Source: Arenimonas sp049195245
GTDB taxonomy: Bacteria > Pseudomonadota > Gammaproteobacteria > Xanthomonadales > Xanthomonadaceae
Assembly (NCBI RefSeq): GCF_049195245.1
Contig: NZ_JBMIRR010000026.1
Location: 310,001-374,000, forward strand
Length of the DNA: 64,000 bases
Direction: 5' to 3'
Position numbers and translations under genes: made by a program. Within the stretch, counting starts at the first letter, position 1. Every line of letters begins with the position of its first letter. Positions 31,662-40,740 of this stretch are shown here, in pieces. A model generated the notes under the pieces. It did not search any database. It saw only the letters and a program-made list of their open reading frames with translations, and had not been told where the DNA came from.

Positions 31662-33149
31662 ATGAGCGAGCTGCAGGACCTGACGTCGCTGATCCGCGCC
31701 AATACCGCGCTGATCGTGATCGAGACGCCCGACGAGGGCCGGGTGGTGGACCTGTTCCGACACGTGCTGATGAACGTTTGGCGGCCGCTGTACCGCTGGT
31801 CGATCACCGAGGGCCTGCGCCGGGTGGACCTGGACGGCGAGGACGCGCCGCTGTCGCCGCCCGACGCCACCACCACCCTGCGCACGATCCGCGCGATGGA
31901 CCAGCGCGGCATCCACCTGCTGCTCGATTTCCATCCCTACCTGGGCTACGCGACCACGCAGCGCATGGTGCGCGAGATGATCGACCGCCGCGACTGCAAG
32001 GAGCACACGCTGGTGCTGGTGGGCGCCAAGATCGAGCTGCCGGAAGACCTGGAGCACATGGCCGTGCGCTTCTCGCTGCGCCTGCCCGACGAGCGTGCGC
32101 TGCTGAAGCTGGTGCAGGACGAGGCCGCGCTGTACATGCGCGAGCACGGCGGCAAGCGCGTGGAGGTGGACCAGGAGGCGCTGAAGGCGATCGTGCGCAA
32201 CCTGCGCGGCGTGTCCATGACCGAGGCGCGGCGGCTGGCGCGGCACCTGATCTTCCGCGACGGCGTCATCAGCGCCAACGACCTGCCCGAGCTGGCCAAG
32301 CTCAAGTTCGAGCTGCTCAACAAGAGCGGCCACCTGCATTTTGAGTACGACACCGCGCGCTTCGCCGACGTGGCCGGGCTGACGCGCCTGAAGGCCTGGG
32401 TCCACCAGCGCCGCGCCGCCTACAGCAGCGAAACCCTGCCGGTGGGCCTGGATCCGCCCAAGGGCATCCTGCTGCTGGGCGTGCAGGGCTGCGGCAAGTC
32501 GCTGGCGGCCAAGGCCGTGGCCGGCGGCTTCGGCGTGCCGCTGGTGCGGCTGGATTTCGGCACGCTGTACAACAAGTACCACGGCGAGACCGAGAAGAAC
32601 CTGCGCGACGCGCTGGCCTCGGCCGAGCAGATCTCGCCCTGCGTGCTCTGGATCGACGAACTCGAGAAAGGCCTGGCGGCCTCGGGCAGCAGCGAGGACG
32701 GCGGCGTCTCGCGCCGCGTGCTGGGCTACTTCCTGACCTGGATGGCCGAACGCAAGTCGCGCGTGTTCCTGGTGGCCACCGCCAACGCGGTGCAGGACCT
32801 GCCGCCGGAGCTGCTGCGCAAGGGCCGCTTCGACGAGATCTTCTTCGTGGACCTGCCCGACCACGGCGCGCGCGCGGAAATCTTCCGCCTGCACCTGGCC
32901 AAGCGCGAGGTGGACTGGGAAGGCTTCTCGCTGTCGTCGCTGGCCGATGCGGCCGACGGCTTCTCAGGCGCCGAAATCGAACAGGCGGTGGTCAGCGCGC
33001 TGTACTCGGCGCACGCCGCGGAGACAACGGTGGACGAAGCGCGCGTGCTGGAGGAAATCCGCGCCACCCGCCCGCTCAGCGTGCTGATGGCCGAGCAGGT
33101 CAACAGCCTGCGCGAATGGGCCCGCACCCGCACCGTCCCCGCCGACTGA
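31662..33149 (+). CDS. AAA ATPase, Ycf46-like
   Basis: The 495-residue protein has an unusual N-terminal half (residues 1-225) without a known enzyme motif. An AAA core follows, with Walker A GVQGCGKSLAAKA, Walker B VLWIDELEKG, sensor 1 region LVATANAVQDLPPELLRKGRFDE and a C-terminal lid. This layout matches Ycf46, known from chloroplast and cyanobacterial genomes, where it is linked to carbon acquisition, and found sporadically in proteobacteria. AAGGA six bases before the ATG supports the start. The gene stands alone. Confidence 0.88.
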   Translation: MSELQDLTSLIRANTALIVIETPDEGRVVDLFRHVLMNVWRPLYRWSITEGLRRVDLDGEDAPLSPPDATTTLRTIRAMDQRGIHLLLDFHPYLGYATTQRMVREMIDRRDCKEHTLVLVGAKIELPEDLEHMAVRFSLRLPDERALLKLVQDEAALYMREHGGKRVEVDQEALKAIVRNLRGVSMTEARRLARHLIFRDGVISANDLPELAKLKFELLNKSGHLHFEYDTARFADVAGLTRLKAWVHQRRAAYSSETLPVGLDPPKGILLLGVQGCGKSLAAKAVAGGFGVPLVRLDFGTLYNKYHGETEKNLRDALASAEQISPCVLWIDELEKGLAASGSSEDGGVSRRVLGYFLTWMAERKSRVFLVATANAVQDLPPELLRKGRFDEIFFVDLPDHGARAEIFRLHLAKREVDWEGFSLSSLADAADGFSGAEIEQAVVSALYSAHAAETTVDEARVLEEIRATRPLSVLMAEQVNSLREWARTRTVPAD

Positions 33150-33152
33150 TCC

Positions 33153-33170
33153 GGGGTCAGAGTCGATTTA
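33153..33170. repeat. Intergenic GGGGTCAGAGTCGATTTA word
   Basis: This 18-base word lies in the 81-base gap between the convergent AAA ATPase and AEC transporter genes. From memory, similar GGGGTCAGAGTCGA words are dispersed in related genomes, sometimes near REP-type transposase genes. That is uncertain, and only one copy is visible here. Confidence 0.25.
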
Positions 33171-33230
33171 TCAAGGTGAACCCGGGGCCGTCAGCGATCG
33201 ACGCGGAACGGCTTGCGCCGTGCGTCAGCT

Positions 33231-34145
33231 TCAGGAAAGCCGCTGCAGCAACCACGCCCAGGCCGGCAGCGTCGCCAGCGACAGCAGGATGCCATAGCCC
33301 ACCATCGCCGCGGCCAGCCCCGGGGCCAGGCGATGCGAGATCGCCAGCGCGGCGGCGGTGATCATCGGCGGCATCGCCGATTCCAGAACCACGGTGTCGT
33401 GCTGCTGGCCCTGCAGGCCCAGCAGCGGCGCGATCGCCAGCGAGATCAGCGGCAGGACCGCCAGCTTCAGCGCCAGGCCTGCGGCCAGCGGCTTGAGTTC
33501 GTCGCGCGGCAGCTTCAACTGCAGGCTCAGGCCGATGGCCAGAACCACCAGCGGCAGCAGCGCGTCGGCCAGGCGCTGCAGGCCGCCGGCGATCCACGCG
33601 GGCGGCGCCTCGGGCATCAGGGTCAGGCCGAACAGCAGCGCCAGGAACGGTGGAAAGGTGACGATGCGTCGCGCGATCAATCCGGCCGTTGGCTTGGCGT
33701 CGCCACCGTAGCGCGCCAGCACGTACAGCCCGAACGTGGACAGGATCAGGAAGGCGCCGAACTGGTCGTAGATCACCGCGTAGGGCAGCGCGTCCTCGCC
33801 CAGCAGTGCGCGCACCAGCGGATAACCAAGGAAGCTGGTGTTGCCCAGGGCGACGCACAGCAGCAGCACCGCATGTTCGTCGGGCCGCAGCTTCAGCAGC
33901 TTCGAGACGCCGGTCACCAGCAACACCGTGGCCGCCAGCAGCAGCCAGGGCACGGCCGCGATCGCCAGCACGTCGCGATTGAGCTCCAGCCGCGGCGCAT
34001 ACAGCAGCACCGAGGCCGGCAGCAGCACGTACAGCACGACCTTGTTGAGCACCTCGGCCGCGTTGTCCGGGAACACGCGCAGGCGCTGGAACAGCAGTCC
34101 CAGCGCCAGCATCGCCAGGATCAGCGCAAAGGCGTCGAAGGCCAT
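33231..34145 (-). CDS. AEC-family transporter (auxin efflux carrier-like)
   Basis: The 304-residue membrane protein has about ten helices in two halves, as in AEC carriers. The second half has the usual mix of small residues (LPLVVLAIGLSLQLKLPRDEL, quoted in part as VLAIGLSLQLKLPR), and a NTSFLGYP motif sits between the halves. Bacterial AEC proteins export or exchange malate, malonate or amino acids. The substrate is not readable. The start is ATG 34145. Confidence 0.87.
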   Translation of the reverse strand: MAFDAFALILAMLALGLLFQRLRVFPDNAAEVLNKVVLYVLLPASVLLYAPRLELNRDVLAIAAVPWLLLAATVLLVTGVSKLLKLRPDEHAVLLLCVALGNTSFLGYPLVRALLGEDALPYAVIYDQFGAFLILSTFGLYVLARYGGDAKPTAGLIARRIVTFPPFLALLFGLTLMPEAPPAWIAGGLQRLADALLPLVVLAIGLSLQLKLPRDELKPLAAGLALKLAVLPLISLAIAPLLGLQGQQHDTVVLESAMPPMITAAALAISHRLAPGLAAAMVGYGILLSLATLPAWAWLLQRLS

Positions 34146-34201
34146 GGCTCAGGCGCCAGCCACGGCCCACCGCGGCAGGCGACGGGCGGTGGCCACCGGA
34201 C

Positions 34202-36028
34202 TCACGCGCCCGCGCCCGCCGCCTTCTGCGCGGCGATCCATTCGCGGATCTTCACCTGCAGCACGTCCATCGGCAGCGCGCCGTCCACCAGCACCTGGCG
34301 GTGGAAGGCGCGCACGTCGAAGCGCTCGCCCAGTTCGGCCTCGGCTTCGTTGCGCAGCTCGCGAATCACGCGCTGGCCGACCTTGTACGACAGCGCCTGG
34401 CCCGGCATCACGATGTAGCGCTCGACCTCGGCCACCACGTCCGACTCGGCCATCGAGGAGTTGGCCATCATGTAGTCGATGGCCTGCTGCCGGGTCCAGC
34501 CGTAGTAGTGCAGTCCGGTGTCCACCACCAGCCGCATCGCGCGCAGCTGCTCGTCGCTCAGGCGGCCGTACCACTGGTAGGGATCGGTGAACAGGCCCAG
34601 CTCCTTGCCCAGCGACTCGGCGTACAGCGCCCAGCCCTCGGCGTAGGCGGTGTAGCCGCCGAAGCGGCGGAAGGCCGGCAGCGATTCCACTTCCTGCTGG
34701 ATCGCGATCTGGAAATGGTGGCCGGGCGAGGCTTCGTGGATGGACAAGGTCTCGACCAGGAAATTGGGCTGGGCCTTGAGGTTGAAGGTGTTGAGGTAGA
34801 ACACGCCCGGCCGCGAGCCGTCCGGCGACGGCGCCTGGTAGGACGCGCCCGCATTGCTCTCGGCGCGGTAGGCCTCGACCGGCCGCACTTCGTAGTCGGC
34901 CTTGGGGAAGATGTCGAAGAGTTTGGGCAGCAGCGGATTGATCTTCTTCTGCACGTCGCGGTAGGCCTGCAATGCCTCCTCGGGCGTCTTGAAGTAGAAG
35001 CGCTCGTCGGTCTGCAGGTGCTTGAAGAAGGCCGGCAGGTCGCCTTCGAAGCCGACCTGCTCGCGCACCGCGTTCATCTCGCCCAGGATGCGCGCCACTT
35101 CCTGCAGCCCGAACTCGTGCAGCTGCTCGGGCGTGAGGTCGGTGGTGGTCTGGCGACGCACGCTGTACGCGTACCAGGCCTTGCCGTCCGGCAGGTTCAT
35201 CTGGCCCACGCCTTCGCGCGCGGCGGGCAGGTACTCGTCGCGCAGGAAGTCGCGCATCTTGGCGTAGGCCGGGATCAGCTGGGTGGCAATGGCCTCGCGG
35301 TAGGCGGCGGTCAGTCGGTCGCGGTCGGCCTGGCTGAACTCCTTGGGCAGGTTGGTGATCGGGGCCCAGAACACGCTGTCCTCGGGCTTGGCCACCGCAT
35401 GCGCGGCGAACTGCGGGATCGACTTCTCCACCACCGGCCGCGGCTGCACCACGCCGGCGGCCATGCCTTCGCGCATCGCGGCGATGGCGCTGTCGTTGAG
35501 CACCGGGAAGCGGGCCATGCGCGCCAGGAAATCGTCGTAGTGCTTGACCTCGGTGAAGGGCTGCAGGCTCTGGCCCGCGCCAAGCTGGGCGAAGAAGCTG
35601 CCGTGGCTGCCGAACTGGTTCACCGGCAGCATCCAGCCCGGAAAGCGCAGTCCTTCCAGCGAGCCTTCGCGGTCGCTGACGAACACGTCGCGGCTGAGCC
35701 GGTGCTGGCCGGTCAGGGCGTCGCGGTCCAGCTTCTGCACGCGGGCGAGGAAATCACGCTCGCGCGCTTCCTCGGCATCGCGGTAGTCCTTCGCGTAGTA
35801 GTCCGGCAGCTGGTCGTTGTAGCGCAGGTCGCCCAGCGCGGTGGCGAATACCGGGTCGGCCTTGAGCTGGGCTTCGTGCCATTCGGCCAGCAGGGCGTCG
35901 AGTTCGGCGGCGACGGCGGCGGGATCGGCCGCGGGCGCCTGGGCCGCGGGTGCCTGGGGCGCGGGGGTTTCGCGGCCACAGGCCGACAGCAGGAGGGAGC
36001 TGGACAGGAGCAGGGCCAGGAGGCGCAT
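34202..36028 (-). CDS. DUF885-family lipoprotein, probable metallopeptidase-like
   Basis: The 608-residue protein has a lipoprotein signal (LLALLLSSSLLLSAC) and the DUF885 hallmark HEASPGHHFQ, a metal-binding motif, followed by a GGYTAYAEGWALYAE segment. Family members are periplasmic and thought to be peptidases. ATG 36028 was preferred over GTG 36031 because AAGGA lies six bases before it. It is divergent from the gamma-glutamyltransferase gene, another peptide-degrading enzyme. Confidence 0.87.
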   Translation of the reverse strand: MRLLALLLSSSLLLSACGRETPAPQAPAAQAPAADPAAVAAELDALLAEWHEAQLKADPVFATALGDLRYNDQLPDYYAKDYRDAEEARERDFLARVQKLDRDALTGQHRLSRDVFVSDREGSLEGLRFPGWMLPVNQFGSHGSFFAQLGAGQSLQPFTEVKHYDDFLARMARFPVLNDSAIAAMREGMAAGVVQPRPVVEKSIPQFAAHAVAKPEDSVFWAPITNLPKEFSQADRDRLTAAYREAIATQLIPAYAKMRDFLRDEYLPAAREGVGQMNLPDGKAWYAYSVRRQTTTDLTPEQLHEFGLQEVARILGEMNAVREQVGFEGDLPAFFKHLQTDERFYFKTPEEALQAYRDVQKKINPLLPKLFDIFPKADYEVRPVEAYRAESNAGASYQAPSPDGSRPGVFYLNTFNLKAQPNFLVETLSIHEASPGHHFQIAIQQEVESLPAFRRFGGYTAYAEGWALYAESLGKELGLFTDPYQWYGRLSDEQLRAMRLVVDTGLHYYGWTRQQAIDYMMANSSMAESDVVAEVERYIVMPGQALSYKVGQRVIRELRNEAEAELGERFDVRAFHRQVLVDGALPMDVLQVKIREWIAAQKAAGAGA

Positions 36029-36096
36029 CACGGATCCTTCGCTGTAGCGGGAGGGGATTGCGCTATCTTCGCCCAGTCCCGGTCCGGAGCCTACCG

Positions 36097-37800
36097 ATGA
36101 AAGTCATGCCTGCCTGTTTCCTGCTGACCCTGGCGCTGTCGGTGCCCCTGGCCCAGGCCGGCGACCGCATCACCGGGCAGGCCTTCGCCACCCGGTCGGA
36201 GGTGTATGCGCCCGAGGCCATGGCTGCCACCTCGCATCCGCTGGCCACCCAGGTGGCGCTGCAGGTGATGCGCGACGGCGGCACCGCGGTGGACGCGGCG
36301 ATCGCGGCCAATGCCGCGCTGGGGCTGATGGAGCCGACCGGCAATGGCATCGGCGGCGACCTTTTCGCCATCGTCTGGGATCCGAAGACGGGCAAGCTGC
36401 ATGGCTACAACGGGTCCGGGCGCTCGCCGCGCGGGCTGAGCCGGCAGTGGTTCGCGGACAACGGGCATACGAGGATCCCTTCGCACGGGCCGCTGCCGGT
36501 GACGGTGCCGGGCGCGGTGGACGCGTGGTTCGCGCTGCATGCGCGCTTCGGCAAGCGCACGATGGCGCAGAACCTGGCGCCAACCGTGGCCTATGCGCGC
36601 AAGGGGCATCCGGTTCCGGAGGTGATCGCCTATTACTGGTGGCGCAGCGTGCCGGTGCTGTCGAAGTGGCCGGGCTTCACCGAGCAGTTCACGATCGACG
36701 GGCGGGCGCCGCGCATGGGCGAGGTGTGGCGCAATCCGAACCTGGCGAACACGCTGGAGACGATCGGTGCGCAGGGGCGCGACGCGTTCTACAAGGGCGA
36801 CATCGCGCGCACCATCGATGCGTATTTCAAGGCCAATGGCGGCTTCCTGAGCTACGAGGACCTGGCCGCGCATGCGGGCGAGTGGGTGGAGCCGGTCAGC
36901 GCCAACTACCGCGGCGTGGATGTGTGGGAGCTGCCGCCCAATGGCCAGGGCATCGCGGCGCTGCAGATCCTGAACCTGCTTGAGGGGTATGACTTTTCGA
37001 AGATCGCGTTCGGCAGCACCGAGCATGTGCACCTGTTCGTGGAGGCCAAGAAGCTGGCTTTCGCCGATCGCGCGCGCTGGTATGCCGATCCGGCCTTCCA
37101 TCCGGCGCCGGTGGCGCGGCTTATCTCCGAAGCCTATGCCGATGAACGACGCGCGCTGATCGATCCGGCGCGCGCGGCCAAGGCGGTGGACGCCGGCGGG
37201 CCGCTGAACCAGGGCGACACCATCTACATGACCGTGGCCGACAAGGACGGGATGATGGTGTCGCTGATCCAGTCCAACTACCGCGGCATGGGCAGCGGCA
37301 TGGCGCCGCCGGGGCTGGGCTTCATCTTCCAGGACCGGGGCGAGCAGTTCGTGCTCAAGGCCGGGCATCCGAATTCGTTCGAGCCGGGCAAGCGGCCGTT
37401 CCATACCATCATCCCCGCCTTCCTCACGCGCGACGGCAAGCCGTGGGTCAGCTTCGGGCTGATGGGCGGCGCGATGCAGCCGCAGGGGCATGCGCAGATC
37501 GTGATGAACCTGGTGGACTTCGGCATGAACCTGCAGGAGGCCGGCGATGCGCCGCGCATCCAGCACGACGGCAGCACCGAGCCCGATGGCCAGCTGGTGG
37601 AGATGACCGACGGCGGCGTGGTCAACCTCGAATCGGGCTTCGCCTACGAGACCGTGCGCGGCCTGATGCGCAAGGGTCACCGGGTCGAATTCGCCGACGG
37701 CCCCTACGGCGGCTACCAGGCCATCGCCCGCGACCCCGCCACCGGCATGTACATCGGCGCCAGCGAAAGCCGCAAGGACGGCCAAGCCGCCGGCTACTGA
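36097..37800 (+). CDS. Gamma-glutamyltransferase
   Basis: The 567-residue exported enzyme (signal peptide ACFLLTLALSVPLAQA) would cleave and transfer gamma-glutamyl groups, for instance from glutathione, in the periplasm. The proenzyme should self-cleave before Thr375 in GDTIYMTVADKDG, the position of the catalytic Thr that starts the small subunit. The large-subunit start MAATSHPLATQ and the late SFGLMGGAMQPQGH are typical of the branch of GGT-like acylases. GGAG precedes ATG 36097. The stop lies 11 bases before a long palindrome. Confidence 0.9.
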   Translation: MKVMPACFLLTLALSVPLAQAGDRITGQAFATRSEVYAPEAMAATSHPLATQVALQVMRDGGTAVDAAIAANAALGLMEPTGNGIGGDLFAIVWDPKTGKLHGYNGSGRSPRGLSRQWFADNGHTRIPSHGPLPVTVPGAVDAWFALHARFGKRTMAQNLAPTVAYARKGHPVPEVIAYYWWRSVPVLSKWPGFTEQFTIDGRAPRMGEVWRNPNLANTLETIGAQGRDAFYKGDIARTIDAYFKANGGFLSYEDLAAHAGEWVEPVSANYRGVDVWELPPNGQGIAALQILNLLEGYDFSKIAFGSTEHVHLFVEAKKLAFADRARWYADPAFHPAPVARLISEAYADERRALIDPARAAKAVDAGGPLNQGDTIYMTVADKDGMMVSLIQSNYRGMGSGMAPPGLGFIFQDRGEQFVLKAGHPNSFEPGKRPFHTIIPAFLTRDGKPWVSFGLMGGAMQPQGHAQIVMNLVDFGMNLQEAGDAPRIQHDGSTEPDGQLVEMTDGGVVNLESGFAYETVRGLMRKGHRVEFADGPYGGYQAIARDPATGMYIGASESRKDGQAAGY

Positions 37801-37811
37801 CCCGCGTTTTT

Positions 37812-37884
37812 CCCCCCGAAAACATACCAGGTATCTTTTCCGTCTCAATGAGACTGAAAACATACCTGGTATGTTTTCGGGGGG
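37812..37884. repeat. Near-perfect 73-base palindrome, copy A of the ATACCAGGTAT family
   Basis: Two 36-base arms (37812-37847 and 37849-37884) match in inverted orientation with two mismatches. Each arm contains its own 23-base palindrome centred on ACATACCAGGTATGT (37818-37840, one mismatch; 37856-37878, perfect). The outer ends are C6 and G6. It fills the gap between the convergent gamma-glutamyltransferase and hybrid kinase genes and abuts the kinase stop codon, so it may terminate both. It closely resembles the copy at 59305. Confidence 0.9.
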
Positions 37885-40734
37885 TTAGTGGTGGGTGGTG
37901 ATGTGGCGTTTCAGGCGTTCCAGGGCGGTTTCCAGGTCGGTGGTCAGAGGGAGGACCTGGGGCCAGTCGGCGGTCTTGGCGTGGGCTTCGAGGGCGGCGG
38001 CGGCTTCGGCCAGCGGGTGGGCGCCGACCAGGCGTGCGGCGCCCTTGATCTTGTGGGCCTGGCGCGCGAGTTGATCCAGGTCGCCGTGGCTGCGGGCCTG
38101 CTGCAGCTGGGCCAGGTCGCCCTCGGTCGCGTCGAGGAAATCATCCAGCAGCGCGCGCGTGTCCGCGGGATTGCCGCCGGTCAGCACGCCCAGCACCGCG
38201 GCATCCAGCGGCTCGGGGTGCCCGCCCAGCTGCGGCAGCGGCACCGACGCGCGCACGTCGCCCGCCAGCGGCACCGTGTGCGGCATCCAACGCTGCAGGC
38301 AGGCCACCAGTTCGGGAATGCTGACCGGCTTGGCCAGGAATTCATCCATGCCCGCCGCCTGGCTGCGCTCGGCCTCGCCCTTGAGCGCGGCGGCGGTGAG
38401 CGCGATCACCGGCGTGCGCTTGCGCCCCGAGGCCGCTTCCTCCGCACGCAGAGCCCGCGTCATCTCGTAGCCATCCATCTCGGGCATGTGCACGTCCGAC
38501 AGCACCAGCGCATAACGCCCGCTGCGCCAGGCCGCCAGTCCCTTCACGCCGTCCTCGGCCGATTCGCTGGCGTAGCCCGCCAGCGCCAGCTGCCGCGCCA
38601 CCACCAGTCGGTTGGTCGGATGGTCGTCAACGATCAGCACCAGGCTGCGCTCGGACAGTGCCTGCGCCACCGACGGCAGCGGCCGCGCCAGGAAGCCCTG
38701 CCCCGGCTCGGCCGGCGCATCGGGCTCGATGTCGGCCACCTCGCCGCGCGGCAGCGTCAGCGTCATGCGCAGCGTGGTGCCGGCGCCCGGCGTGCTCTCC
38801 ATCTGCACGTCGCCCTGCATCAGCTCGGCCAGGCGGCGTGAGATCACCAGGCCCAGGCCGGTGCCGCCGAAGCGCCGCGTGGTGCTGCCCTCGGCCTGCT
38901 GGAAGGGCTGGAACAGCCGCGCCTGCTGCTCCGGCGTGACGCCGATGCCGGTGTCGGTGATTCGGAAGCAGACCCGGTCGCCATCGCCCTCGCGCCCCTT
39001 CCATTCCAGCGCGGCCTCGACCATGCCGGCCTCGGTGAACTTGATCGCGTTGGACAGGAAATTGCTCAGCACCTGCCGCAGCCGCAGCCCGTCGGCCACG
39101 TGCGCCGGCCCGATGCGGTCGTCCACCTCGCAGGTCAGCACCAGGCCCTTGCTGGACGCCGAGCCGCTGAAGTTGGCGACCGTGGACTGCAGCAGCCGCG
39201 GCAGCGAGATCGTGCTCGGCGACAGCTCCAGCCGCCCCGCCTCGACCTTCGAGAAATCCAGGATGTCGCCGATGATCTGCAGCAGCGAGCGCGCCGACTG
39301 CTGGATCACGCCCACGGTGCGCCGCTGGTCGTCGTCCAGCGCACTGTGCGACAGCACCTCCAGCATGCCGGTGACGCCGATCATCGGCGTGCGGATCTCG
39401 TGGCTCATCGCCGCCACGAAGCTGGACTTGGCCTCGCTGGCCTCGCGCGCCCGCGACTCGCTGCTGCGCAGCTGCTGCTCGAGCTGCTTGATCTGGGTCA
39501 GGTCGGTGCCCACCGCCAGGTAGCCCACGGTCTTGCCGGTGCCGTCGCGCATCGCCGAGGTGGCCAGCAGCACCGGCACGTGGCTGCCGTCCTTGCGCAC
39601 CACCGTCCACTCCAGCGGCGGCGAGCCCTGCTCGATCAGCACCGGGATCATGCGCGCATCGGCCGCCACCGGCCGGTCCAGCGCCTTGGTCAGGTCCTGC
39701 GCCACCTTCTCGGCTTCGGACTTCAGCAGCAGCCGGTCGACGCTGCGCTTGCCGATCATCTCCTCGGCGCGATAGCCCGACAGCCGCTCGGCATAGGGAT
39801 TGAAGCTGCTGAAGCGACCGTCGAGGTCGATGGACATGATGGCCACCCGCGCCGCCGCGAACAGCGAGCGCTGGAACACCTCGCGCTCCTGCAGCGTCGC
39901 CCGCACCTGCTCGTTGCGCGCCAGCTGCTGGTTGAGCTCGCCCTCGAACTTGCGCACGTCGTCGCGCATGCCCAGGAACACCTCCAGCACCTCGCCCAGC
40001 TCGCCCGAGGGCCGGAAGCGAGGCGCCGCCTGGTAGTCGTGCCGGCGCATCTGCTGCGCCAGCGCGGTCAGGCTTTCCACGCCCTTGTAGATGTTGCGCA
40101 CCAGCTTGGTGCCCACCACCGCCACCACCACCAGCGTGAACAGGCTCACCAGGGTGCGGATCCAGGCCGCCTGCCGCGAGCGTTCCTCCTGCTCGCGCAC
40201 CGCCTGCTCGGCCTCGATCATCTCCAGGTCGCTCAGGTGCTTCATGCGCGTGGTGACCGGATCGATCGCCGGGTACAGCTCGGTGTCGGCGAACCGCCCC
40301 AGCGCGACGATGTCCTTCGCCAGCAGGATGCCGCGCAGCGTCTGCGCCGCGGTGTCGGCGCGGATGCGCGCGCGCTCGATCTGGGTGAACAGCTGCTGCT
40401 GCGCCGGCGTGTGCGGCATGCCCTCCAGCGCCGCCCAGTGTTCGCGGATGCGCAGGCGCGCGTTGTCCACCACCTGCACGCCCTCTTCCCAGGCGATCAG
40501 GTCGTTGCGCACGCGGAAGGTGGTGTCGACGATGTCCAGGCCGTAGGCGTCCGACACCGCCTTGATGCGGCGCAGGCCGGCGAGCGATTCGTCCTTGAGC
40601 TGTTCCAGCGCCTGCTGGTTGCGCTGGCGCTCGATCTCGTCAAGGGTCAGCACCCCGGCGCCGGTGAGCAGCAGCAGGCCGAACAGGCCCAGCAGCTGCA
40701 GACGGATGCCGAACTTGGGACCCGGCCGCGGCAT
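37885..40734 (-). CDS. Hybrid sensor histidine kinase with PAS, receiver and Hpt domains
   Basis: The 949 residues include helix 1 (13-29), a periplasmic four-helix-like sensor (35-185), helix 2 (190-210), a HAMP-like linker and a PAS domain (285-415). Then come a HisKA with His445 (MSHEIRTPM), an ATPase domain (NFLSNAIKFTE, DTGIG, GTGLGLVIS), a receiver with Asp747 (SDVHMPEMDG) and a C-terminal Hpt with His894 (AHKIKGAA). It can run a complete phosphorelay in one chain, as BarA or RpfC do. It starts six bases after the EAL response regulator gene, its likely partner. Confidence 0.93.
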   Translation of the reverse strand: MPRPGPKFGIRLQLLGLFGLLLLTGAGVLTLDEIERQRNQQALEQLKDESLAGLRRIKAVSDAYGLDIVDTTFRVRNDLIAWEEGVQVVDNARLRIREHWAALEGMPHTPAQQQLFTQIERARIRADTAAQTLRGILLAKDIVALGRFADTELYPAIDPVTTRMKHLSDLEMIEAEQAVREQEERSRQAAWIRTLVSLFTLVVVAVVGTKLVRNIYKGVESLTALAQQMRRHDYQAAPRFRPSGELGEVLEVFLGMRDDVRKFEGELNQQLARNEQVRATLQEREVFQRSLFAAARVAIMSIDLDGRFSSFNPYAERLSGYRAEEMIGKRSVDRLLLKSEAEKVAQDLTKALDRPVAADARMIPVLIEQGSPPLEWTVVRKDGSHVPVLLATSAMRDGTGKTVGYLAVGTDLTQIKQLEQQLRSSESRAREASEAKSSFVAAMSHEIRTPMIGVTGMLEVLSHSALDDDQRRTVGVIQQSARSLLQIIGDILDFSKVEAGRLELSPSTISLPRLLQSTVANFSGSASSKGLVLTCEVDDRIGPAHVADGLRLRQVLSNFLSNAIKFTEAGMVEAALEWKGREGDGDRVCFRITDTGIGVTPEQQARLFQPFQQAEGSTTRRFGGTGLGLVISRRLAELMQGDVQMESTPGAGTTLRMTLTLPRGEVADIEPDAPAEPGQGFLARPLPSVAQALSERSLVLIVDDHPTNRLVVARQLALAGYASESAEDGVKGLAAWRSGRYALVLSDVHMPEMDGYEMTRALRAEEAASGRKRTPVIALTAAALKGEAERSQAAGMDEFLAKPVSIPELVACLQRWMPHTVPLAGDVRASVPLPQLGGHPEPLDAAVLGVLTGGNPADTRALLDDFLDATEGDLAQLQQARSHGDLDQLARQAHKIKGAARLVGAHPLAEAAAALEAHAKTADWPQVLPLTTDLETALERLKRHITTHH

Positions 40735-40740
40735 CCCGGA

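Noticed and set aside
37812..37884. CRISPR array or insertion sequence end
   Set aside because: There are no regularly spaced direct repeats with unique spacers and no transposase gene; the structure is a single nested palindrome.
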